Shown piece by piece: positions 23,640-35,411 of a stretch of 64,000 nucleotides of DNA (position 1 is its first letter; each line of letters opens with the position of its first letter). This stretch comes from Theocolax elegans (lineage: Eukaryota; Arthropoda; Insecta; Hymenoptera; Cerocephalidae). The stretch spans positions 24,793,058-24,857,057 of the forward strand of contig CM047425.1 in the NCBI GenBank assembly GCA_026168455.1. The letters are read 5' to 3'. The position numbers and the translations under genes were made by a program. The notes below the pieces were generated by a model, which was not told the DNA's origin, made no database searches, and saw only the letters and a list, made by a program, of their open reading frames with translations.

Positions 23640-26140
23640 TCGGAGAAGAAGTTCCATCTCCATACCTCGACCCACTACTTCTCTCTATAAACCGATTCTC
23701 CAGTCTTTTTACGCAGCTGATCGTTACAATTTTCACGTAAAACAACGATATATAGCCGGGGTGCAAAAACACCGTCTTTTAAACGGGTAAATCGGTAGAT
23801 CTCGATAACAACTCATCTAGAACGCGTTTACACGACAATATCGTGATCGATGCTTACCCTTTTTTCCTAATTACAACTCTACAGTATATCGCATTAATTA
23901 TAAATATATTTAAATACTTATTTACAACATTAAGTTTAAAACTTTTAGTTAAAATTTTAAACAGTTTTTATACTAAATGTAATAACTATTTAAATTATTA
24001 ATCAATAGCGTTCTATTTTTTATTTTATATTGTGATATACCAAATTTGCAATAATATATAAACTTATACTTTAAAATGATTCTTGCGGTTGGTATTAATT
24101 GGTTGAATAATTTATTTTATCAAACAGTTCATAAAATTTTAGTTTATAATTAATAATAAGTTTGTATCATTTATATAAAAACATTTATATCATCATCAAT
24201 GAAAAAGCGATCATGATTAATGTTATAGAGTTCTTTATGGATATCTGGGTTAATGATTTTTAAAAAGAAGTATTGATATAAATATAATTATTATTTTTTC
24301 TATAATAAAATCTTGTTAATTAATATTTGTCATATTATACGTGTATAAAATAAAGTAACATACTTTTTATAAGTATAAATATTATTATTTGTTAAATTTT
24401 TCTTTAAAAAATAATTTCTCTTATTAGTTATTCACTAATTTACCTTTATAGTTTTAAAATATCGATCTAATAATGAGTTAATTTGTTTATTAAATGAATA
24501 CTACTTTTTGAATATAAATAATAAAATTTTAAATGAAAATCACCTACTAAAATTAAGTGTTTAGTAGCTGATAAATAATCAAAAATACGCATTTTACTTT
24601 ATCATCAAATTAACAGTAATAAAATATTTGATGAATTTATAAAGTTACCATAAATTAATTAAGAAGATTTAGTTAGATCCAATTATAAATAAACTGTACA
24701 TAATTCATACAAATTTTCATTTATGAGTAAACATATTGCAGTACTTATAGCATTTTACTTGTGTTCATTGCAGGAAATTATTTCTTTATTTTTCCTATCA
24801 TAAATTCAATCTTACTGCAAGTGAGAAATCAAGAACTCTGAATCGTATAATATTTTATTTGCACTGTCGGTTACTTATATTTATATTTTTTAATTATAGC
24901 TTGTAACGGCTACCTATATAATTATATTTTATTAACTGCAAACAATTAAAAGAAAAGTATGTTGTTTTCAGAAATGTATCTATCGATTTCTTCAAGATTT
25001 TATTGAAGTAAGTATCCTTCCATAGTCAACAGAAAATCTGCGATTCGAGAAAACCTTGGTATTTCTTAATTAAAGGAAAGAAACAATCCCACCTCTGTTA
25101 TAAATGTATGACATACTTATATTAATGCTATACGCATTATTTGCTTATTAGTAAATTGTATGTATATTGAAAATGTGTAAAAGAATTTACACTATTAATT
25201 AATTGACAGCGTTGATAATTACGCTGTTAAAATTCAAGGAACCAGAGAGGTAATGTAGGTATAAAACTTTATGTTTCTTTTCAAAGAACTAAAGAATTAC
25301 CTGTAGATATGCTTTCAATAGAGCAATTAAAAGTGAAAATCAGTGTTGAGAACGCAAGTGAAATAGAAAGCACCTCTAAACAAGAAGCGTAAGAACATAC
25401 ACCTTTTCCATAAGTACTTGCACTTTCTATACTTCTATACTTGATAAGACGCAATATACAAAAATGCACGAAGTATAAAGTAACAAAGCCGTACTTTCAT
25501 TGAAATCGTTAAAATTTATTAAACTAATATCATTTCAGAAAAAGGTTTAAATTTATTAACCGACACAAAATTGATCATTTATATTAATAATGTAACGATA
25601 AGATCACTTATGCAAGTTCTGATCAGTACATGGATTAATGAGGTATACTTTACAATATGACAAAATAATTTTAATAAAGACAATTTATAGGCTTTTTTTA
25701 TTGAAGATTTAATTACCATTTAAAAACAAGGAAAATACTTAAATTAAGAGCTTTAATTATACTACGTTAATCCTTCAAATCTCTTTAACGTTCAAAAATT
25801 GTTTGTCGGTAAAAAATAGACATAGCTAAATATTAATTTGTAATTCATTACTTCTTTTTATTTTATTTTTTTCCAATCATATATATGTATAAATTTAATC
25901 GAATCGCATTCCCTAAGAATCGTACAAAGTCTTATTGTAATCACTTGACCAGCTATATTTAAATTAGTTTTTTCTATTCGGATATTTTTATTCGGAATAT
26001 TAAGAAAAATTTATGTAAGTAATTAGTAGGATTTACTCTATTTACTCACGAATGTAAAACATAAACATATTTAATTTCAGTCGGAGATTTAAACTGGTTG
26101 CATGATTACATACAAAATACTTTTTTAAAACTTATATAAA
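23640..26140. other. AT-rich intergenic DNA, no gene seen
   Basis: No exon pairs or repeats of note. The first 250 bases are less AT-rich and are probably upstream control DNA of the minus-strand HVP gene. Confidence 0.45.
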
Positions 26141-26149
26141 TAATTTTTT

Positions 26150-26338
26150 TATTATTTTAACGTCGCTCTTTCTATGCTCTCAATTTGGTACTAATCAGCG
26201 GCGGAAGTCATACGATGTGTGTAAAGAAAGCACTAGTTGACATTCCCCAGTGATACTTCAATGGGCAGGGATCGGGAATAGAACTCGGGAGCTCCGGGTA
26301 CGAGTTGACTACTCTACTAACCAAGCCATTACAGGCCT
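26150..26338 (-). mobile_element. tRNA-derived SINE
   Basis: On the minus strand the element starts AAGGCCTGTAATGGCTTGG and carries RNA polymerase III promoter elements: an A-box-like TGGCTTGGTTAG (26317-26328) and a B-box-like GTTCTATTCCCGATC (26270-26284), spaced as in a tRNA. About 110 bases of unrelated sequence follow, ending in a T/A-rich region. AAATAATT occurs on both sides (about 26142 and 26345) and could be the target duplication. It is too diverged from a tRNA cloverleaf to call a functional tRNA. Confidence 0.65.
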
Positions 26339-26344
26339 TAAATA

Positions 26345-27880
26345 AATAATTAATAAAGAATAATATTATAAATACTATTCAAAAACTACCAAGCCATAAT
26401 ACGTCTACTTATTGCAGAGTTACGAAAAATATTTATAAATTAATAGAATAAGTGAAGCTTTAATAAATACATTTGTATTCACGAATTACATTAAAAATCT
26501 TTTTTCTTTGTATATACAACTATAACAAACTTGCGTAATAGAACCTAATTTATTATTTATTTTTTAATGGCGCGGAAGGACACTAAAATCGGTACTATTC
26601 ATCCATACAATGTATTCATTCATTGAATTGGCAATACGTTGTATATATAACCGAAGGTTTGCAAAAGGAAAATAGTATTTTTACGTGTAATTAGCAATAT
26701 TAAGTTTGTTTAAATATGGATGGAGGAAAGGAGCGGGTGTAAAGGCACCTAAAAAAAGTATAAATTCGTTAAGATAAACAAATTTTAATATAATACATAT
26801 ATAGAAGTAGCAAGACATATTTAATACGTTGTATTCTAAAATCAATATAATATCATATTATTTTTATTTAACAATATCATTATATACATCTACTATTATA
26901 CATCACCCCTCTATATTACCTAACAATAAATAACAATATTAGGTACAAAACGCTATCACCTATTCATCACTTATCTATAAGTGAATAAAATCCAAAAAAA
27001 TCACTCACAATTCAAGGTTTTGGTTGATATTGTAGGTATTTAAGGATTATCCAATTTTTTTAGTTTAGAGAAAATTAGCTTTTACTTCTAATTTCTAATT
27101 ATCAGCAAAGGATTTACGGAAAACTAAAATCAAAAGCTTAAAATTTAACTTTAGTTTCCATGTATATTAACACCATCAAATATGATCAATTTAATAGAAT
27201 CATAAATTATTATCATTAATTTGTATATTTAATTGTATTTATTTATTCTATTGTCAAAAATATTTACGAAAGATCAAAAATACTTTTCAATTGTAAATTA
27301 AAGTCCTTAATACAGAGACAGTTTTGGTATAGGAAACAAAAGCAAACACTACTCTTGGAACCGATAAAAATAGTAACAAATCATATCAATTTGTAAATAT
27401 GAAATTAGAAAGGATTTAAGTTTATCGTAATTCTACGTTGAAACCGTAAAGAATACAAATAAATTGATAATAATGTAGTAATCAACTTCAGTGACAAGTA
27501 TTTACTCATATCCTCTTGTCCGTCTCAATTTTTAGTTTAGTCTAGTATTGCGTTCTTTACCTTACAAGATTCCTAACAGACAATATTTAAAATTTTATTT
27601 ATTTCTCTTATATCTTTTGTTTTTTTCCAAGTAATTTGACTAAATCACTATTTTTCTAGATTTATCGAAAAATTTGATTGTATTTGTAATCTGAGATTCG
27701 TATGATTTTTTTCGGCTCATATGTAATTATATATATATTACAATTATAAATAATTCCCATTAAATTATGATTATAATACAATAAGAGTATGTACATCCTT
27801 TCTTATCAAAAATGTACACTTATAAATAAATTTTTTTCTATCAATACCTATAGCTTCTTGATTAGTTTCAGTCACCTTTC
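26345..27880. other. AT-rich intergenic DNA, no gene seen
   Basis: No exon-like segments. The right end probably contains the 3' UTR of the minus-strand gene that stops at 27889; a minus-strand AATAAA occurs near 27596. Confidence 0.45.
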
Positions 27881-27888
27881 TAGTGTTC

Positions 27889-30800
27889 TTATCGAGTCAC
27901 CGAAGCGTTCATTGTTCTACTCTTATTTTTAATCCCGTTCCACTCATCAAACTTTTTTAAGAAGTTTGTAGAAACTACTTTGTGCCGCCACTGAGTAAAC
28001 GATCTCATAATTTTTCCAACAGCCTCTTTAATCCTAGTCTCAGCAGTGGCGTCTACAGGTACACTAAATGCCCTAGATTCATTTGTTTCCTTAGCTTCCA
28101 AATTCTCTTCGATCTCTCTGTCCATTCTCTTCTCTATCCCCGCATACTCGGATGAAAGTGGATTTTTTAACTTATAATTATAGTACTTACTTTTACTCGT
28201 TACCACTGAATTCGGTGATTTAGTAGTGACATTCTTCCATGTTTGAGTTGCTGTCAATGACATGATATTTTGTATCACGTTATTACGTGTCCCACCATTT
28301 GTTCCTTTAGTATCCTTGTCTTTTTGCATATTCGGAGCCGGAACAATATAAAGTCCACCGACGATTGGCGAAGATTCACCAATTTCCTGTTTATTTTCTG
28401 AATCTTTAAAAAACTGTTTAATTGTCGAATACCCTGCATTTCTTGGCGTTTTCGGTGCACCTTCAGAAAATGAATTATAAACGTCACTACTTATTGTGGC
28501 ACGAGGAGCTGCTTTATTAACCGGATTCATAAGCCGTTCATTTATATTGATATTGGTCAAAGTTGTATTTCCTTTCAAATGAGTTAGCGGTGGTTGGGTA
28601 CGTGGAACTTGCAAGTAAGACCCCGAACGAATGCTTTCATTTGATACTTTCGTGCTATTCGTGTGGCTATCACTTTGGAGCAGAGCGTTTCGAAGAATAT
28701 TATTACTATTTTCGTTGTAATTTGCTTTGGCAACTGTATTATTATGTGTTAAGCCGATTCCCTGTGGAATATTAGGAGCTGCAGTTGTATCTTGGAAATT
28801 CAAACTTCGATCGTAGTGACTACTCCGGCGGCCAAGTTGTCGACTCTGTCAAATTTAATTAAAACAACATACATTAATTATTAAGATTTTTCACTTCCTT
28901 CAACTTTCCTTACCCATAGGACACTAGGTGGCTCCGTTCCAGCGTGTTTTAGAAGTAACATTGTAAATTTAGCATGTTTATTTTCATTAGGTGCATCAGT
29001 TGCGTGATTGTAAACCGAATGTTGACTGTCTTGTGTATTTTCATCTGCCACATTAGATTGGAGACTCCAAATACTGTCGTTCGATATCTTGGACGAATCC
29101 TCCTCTCTATTTAAATTATATTGCGTTACTGATGATTTTGCAGAAGAACTTCGACTACTTTATGCAAACATACAAAGATCGATAAATAATAACTAAATAT
29201 TTCTACAAAAAATATCACGTTAGTGACTATTCAAGTGAAGTTACTAATGTACAAAATAATAAATATATCACTGATAAATTATATTGTTTTCCATAAAGTT
29301 TAATCATTAAGTATCTACTTGTTACTATTTAATTATAATGTATTCCGATATATGCACGTGTTTTTATTTCAAAAATACTGATTTGAACTTTTAAAAATAT
29401 CAATAAAGTCATAAATATTTCTTTTCTTGCGCGGATTCACTTTCTCGTTTACATACAAGCAATAGTTTTTTTGTATTAGTAATATATAACAAATTGCATA
29501 ATCGATAAATAGCCTTACGATCCTTAACAGAACGACAGAAAAGAGTAGTTCAGTGATAATTTGAAATAGTATTAAAGTATTATATATAACCTTTATAGCT
29601 TGGAAGTCAAAAAACATTTTTTTCTATTGTTATTAAAATATTGCATGTTCGTTAATAGTTAAATCGTAGCAGTAATATTTTACAACCGTCTCATTTAATA
29701 CAAATTGAGATTAGTTCATAATTGTATTACTATAATTTTAAATACATTATTACATTTCGATTTAAAAAATTACGTAATGACTTAGTCTAATTAACATGTA
29801 AATAGATTATTCAAATATTTAGTATTAATATTTATTCAATTCTCTTAATTGAAACAAACGAGTCATATGTTCATAGAAAATCCCAAAGTATATTTTTTAT
29901 AGTTATTATAGTACATAATTTTCGATATGTTTATTTATTAATTTTTATTTTTGTCACCATGAAATTTATAAGGATTTACATTCTTTTGAGGCCGTTTACA
30001 ATGATCCAGTTATCAATACTTTCTAATTTTTGGTTAATGTGTACCAACACAGCTTCGAACTTCCTGTAATTTTTACTTTCTCAAAACTTTCAAAAGATTA
30101 TTTATATATAAATTTGCAACCATAGAATAAAACATATGAAGCGTAAAGGGCTATCGCGTACTGAGAAGTGAAATCGAATTAAGAAAGATTTGTGTTCAAA
30201 GTACTCATTAAGAACAAATTGTTAATTATCATCAATGTAAAAAGGCTGCAAACATGCACATAAAGGATAATAACAAAATAAATTGTTATTTGTAACTGCT
30301 TAAAACTTATTAGTCTAGAAGCCAAGGGAGTTTTAGTGATCCAGTCATACACCCAAGTGTTCCTGACGTATTTTACTCGCTGATTACGAATTTTGATGGT
30401 ATTTTGTTTAATCACTCCTAAAAAAAGTTATTACCCACTTAATTTTTCAACTTCATTAAAATGTGCAATTTTTACCTAGAATTATGCACGATTTTGTAAA
30501 ATTGCAAAATGTTAATGAAAACCCGAAATATTACAAATTAAGTACATAAATATTGTTATTTTGTGCTCCGCGATCACTACTTGTCCTCTTTGTGACATAA
30601 ATGTTTTTTAACCGGCATTATCTAAAAAGTCTACTTTATTAACCTCTACGAATGGAGTAAAATTGCATTTTATTCCTTCGACCACTTTACTCCCCGTAGA
30701 CGCATTCATATCAAATTAAATATATAAAAAAATTTGACGATATTGAAAAAATTGAGAAATTAAAAAAAAATAAATTGTTATTGCAAAAAGTGACTTTTCA

Positions 30801-33800
30801 AATGATCAGGGTTAAAAATTTGATATGCACTTCGGGAAAAAAGGTGTTTATTCCTATGGATGAATTACTGCACTGAGAAAAGTAATTCTTTGCTTCAAAG
30901 AAATGGTGTATTTGCCATTGTTTTAAAATCTTTACTTTGCGACAAATGTCAATTTCTTAACTATTAAGAAATATTCCTTAATAAAAAAGTAATCAAACGA
31001 AACCTAATATTCTTTACTAATAGATATAAATTTTAAATTTATTTATAAAGTTAGGATTATTATTAACGTAAGGAATATACTTTTAGATCATACTGAATAT
31101 ATTCGTTTAGTCAAATTAGTAAATATATTTATTTACAAGTTAATATACGAGAATTACGTAGACATACTTATATCGTTAATGCATAATATTTACTATCAAG
31201 TTCAAAAAGTTGTCGACTCCCTCTAGCGGCGCGTGAAAAGATTTACCTTACGATGCATTATATTAATAATAATATTACATTTATTACGTATTAATAAAGA
31301 ACGTATTAATTAAGACAAAATAATATAATCGTTTTGACCAAAAATTCAAGTCACTGAATTCTTAATAGTTAATACATGTGCCTTTCGCCGTATTCTAATC
31401 CACATTTCTTAACAATTAAGAAATATTCTTTGACTCAAAGAATCTCTTTTCTCAGTGTGCCTTCGCTAAAGCCCGGGCAGCAACTTTCATCCCGCGAATA
31501 AATGCCTATTTTACTCCCTAAGTGCATAAATAACTATTTCGTTTTTCTACATTAAAATAATTACATGAAATTATTTAAATAATGAAGTAATCCCAAAATA
31601 GCACGACAAACTAAAGCTTTCACAGTTTAATGATTTTAAATTTTGCGGTACAGGTTTAACCTCTTCTAACCGGTGTTCACATATGCGGACAGTTTTAAAT
31701 TTACGATTGTGACACGCTCTAATTTTCTCTTATAAAATCGACAGTAGCATTAACCTCTTCGAATATATTAGTACTACGAGAATTAATAGCGTTATGCTTA
31801 TGTGAGAAGTAATAGCGTTATGCTTATGTTATTTATAATTGCAATTGAAAGAAAGCAAATTCGATCGCGACCGTTATTAAATTCATGATGCCGGTCAGAA
31901 GAGGTTAAAAAAAATTCTGAAAAGAATAAGTTCTCAATTACCTTAAATGACGTAGAGCATGATATAACTTATTTTTGAGTACCCTAGCTTGCTAATTCAA
32001 GTCTCAAAAATTGAATAAAAGTAAGTTCTCATCGAAACTTGTAAAAATCTAACCATATTTTGACCAAAATTCAGTGAAGTATAACATTGTTTTACCGTTG
32101 ATATGTACAAAGATGATATTAAAATTCATAGTTCGTGGATCAAATTTGCGAGCTTGTAACATATTTTAAAAATAAAAAATGGACCAAATTATGATGAAAT
32201 TTCTACTGTAAAGAAAAGCCTCAATGCAAATTAAATTAATAAAATTACTATTTACTTATTATTAAATATATAAAATACAAATTAGGTATACATAATAAAT
32301 GCTTATTCTAAAGATTAAAGTTGAAGTTAGCGATGTGTAGGAATAATTAAATCTTGTATTAATATTTGTACACCGTTAGTAGAAAAAAAGTGTAAATGTC
32401 TTAATAAAACAAATTAATTTTTACCTATCTGTTTGATGAACAGGGTTCTTAATAAAACGTGTCATCTGCTTTTGCTCTTGAATAGATTGTTGTATAAATG
32501 GTGGTGAATCGGCAATAGGTTCCCTATTAATAAGATGAATGACAATGTGTTCCGTATCGTCGTCCATCGGTTCATTTTGCCTAATGTACACGTGTTTGCC
32601 AATCCCGGGGAAATTCATAGGACCGATAAGTGGACCTGGACCTTCAGACATATCATCATCAAAAAAATCTGGAATCCAATCTGTCCAGCTACTCTGTCGA
32701 GGTTGATGCACTGGCTCCAAAATCATTGCAGTTGTCATGGGATTCACGTATTTAAAATTTTGTGTTCCTTGCGGAATATATTGAGATACCGGTTCATTTG
32801 CAGACGCAAAATTGTCTTCTGGCATAACATGTGTGACAGGATGGATAATCATATTATCGCTATTTTCTCGTCGTGATAACCAGGGGATATTTATTGGCTT
32901 GTAATTCAACACATTTAAATCTGCATTACTCATTGGTAGTAACGGTAATTGACTTCTAATGCTTTGACTGTTTGTTCTATAAAAAAATGTTTCATTAATT
33001 TTTATGACTTTATATACTGTATATAATTAATAAAATAAAATATTTACTTGACCTTTATAAATATCTTAACATAGTAACATATACTATACGACTGTTTTAC
33101 CGATTAAATAAAAACATGAAACAATGAATTGTTTTAACATTTTACTAGCATAAAAAATTATAAAAACTACAATTTCATTATGGAATAATGACATAAACTA
33201 TCTGACCGTCAGTTAACATAACTTCATCAAATTTAATCCTTCATCAATTTTACAATATATTATACAACATTAAGGGGACATACCAGTGTTAAGCATGTAA
33301 AAAATTATAGGCTTTTAGACTATATAATTTAATTGATATATTATATATTTCTAGTATTTTGGGACATATAGACACTTACAAGAGTCAGCATTTTAAGCTA
33401 GATTAGACCTTGAAATTCTAATTTTTCCCTTAGTTATACGTACTTTACTCTACTATCTATTTTACCCATTGTCGCACTCTATCTTCAAACCAGATCATCG
33501 GATTAGGATGTGTTGAGACTCATTTTCAAATGAATTAAATTACTATTCGTCTGAGTGAAACAGAATTTCAGAAATGTCAACACAAAAAAGAAATGGTTCC
33601 AAAATAGCTGATTTTTATGAAAATTTCCAAATCTTTTATGACCTTTGGAGTAAATTTTTTTGTGTTGACATTTTCGAAATTCTGTTTCACTCAAATGGTA
33701 AGTAATTTAATTAACTTGAAAATGAGTCTCAACACATCCTAATCCGATGATCTGGTTTGAAGATAGAGTGCGACAATGGGTAAAATAGATAGTAGAGTAA

Positions 33801-35367
33801 TGTACGTATAACTAAGGGAAAAATTAGAATTTCAAGGTTTAATCGGGCTTAAAATGCTGACTTTTGTCAGTATATTTATGTCCCAAAATACTAGAAATAT
33901 ATAATACATCAATTAATTTTTGTAGTCCAAGAACTTACAATTTCTTTTACACTGGCTTGTGCACTTAAATATGTATGGATAAGATTGTATCCCTCCCCCT
34001 CCTATTAACACTTCATTATTCCACATGCAAAAATAGCTTTTTGCACTGCGATCAACAACTACACAGAAAAAAACTTATAGTTAACGATTAATGTAAAATT
34101 GAACCTGACTGTCCACATTATTAAACAATAAATCGTATTTCTTAATATAATAAATTTGTTTTAAACGTATATAGAGGTAAAGAAAAAAAGTATCAAATAT
34201 CAAAAGCAAAAGAAATATAGTCATAATAATAATTATTCCGAGAGTTTTTATCTTCGAGCATTTCAACGTACATTCTTGAAAAAGAAAGTAAATCTGTTAA
34301 TTAAAGCGCATGGGGCTAGACATACCCGCTTGTTGATGGATACGCAAAAAATGAATGTTAGATGAATGATAAGTATAATCTTAAATTATCGTACCTCATT
34401 ATATTGTCATTTTCTGCTATCGCAATAGAAAGGGACAAAGCACCGACCTGTAAGAATAATTTAAATAAATATAATATATCCCTTAAAATACATCCTACAT
34501 AAAATAGCAAAAAGTATACAAAAAATATAAGGTTCTCCCGTGCAAAAAATATAGTTAAGGGTATGTTTTCGTCAATTATTACCAAACGAGCCAATTGTAT
34601 GGTAGTCAAATAAGTATGGTAAAATATTAAAAACCAAGACATCATTGCCCTTGATTTTAGTATTATCTAATATTGAGTAAAATTTGAACCAAAAATATTA
34701 ATATATTCAAAAATGGCATTGGAAGGAAATTTGACTTTTAATTTTTAGCTGCCGATTTAAATGTCTAATTTCTTTTCAATGTCATTTTTGAATATATCAA
34801 TATTTTTGGTTAAAATTTGTAACAATGTCTTGGTTTTTAAATTTACGATATTTTTTAATTACAATGTATGATTAACATTATCTTACCAATAAAAACATTG
34901 TTTAAAAAAATGTTTAACCCTAACGATGTTAAGAATGACGTGAATCGGTTTTGAAATTTGAAAATTGGAATTTATTTTTTAACACCGTAGACAATTATTT
35001 AAACAAGAGAGAAGCGACATATGACAGGGATAAGAAGCAAAGTCTGCATTCAAGATCGAGTTCCGAGATTGTCACCCCTTTTACCACTTAACAATGCATA
35101 ACAGTACTTGCGTAAAATATTTTTGCATAATGCATAATAGTAACGCAATTTTTACTGTCCTAAATCGAAACTGTTTAGTTCTTAAAAGTGTACAAACTGT
35201 TTATGCTTATAAACCGCCCGCAATCCATTATACATTGTGGATGAGAAATAATAAAGATTCTAAAGTGTAAACAGCAAACATTATTTCCAATACTTTAGCA
35301 TTTGCCAGGTAACAATATTATTTAAGTACTCTTAAAATTGACCTTTATGCGTCATTATTATTTTATT

Positions 35368-35411
<44 letters not shown>

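Noticed and set aside
26262..26338. Functional tRNA gene on the minus strand
   Set aside because: The A and B boxes are present but the cloverleaf stems do not close properly and a non-tRNA body follows, so a SINE is the better call.
34577..34645. Alternative first exon (MMSWFLIFYH...) for the 609-residue gene
   Set aside because: It also joins in phase 0, but it lies at the edge of an inverted repeat, lacks a promoter, and gives a poorer signal peptide than MRVLCFIM from the exon at 37569-37592.
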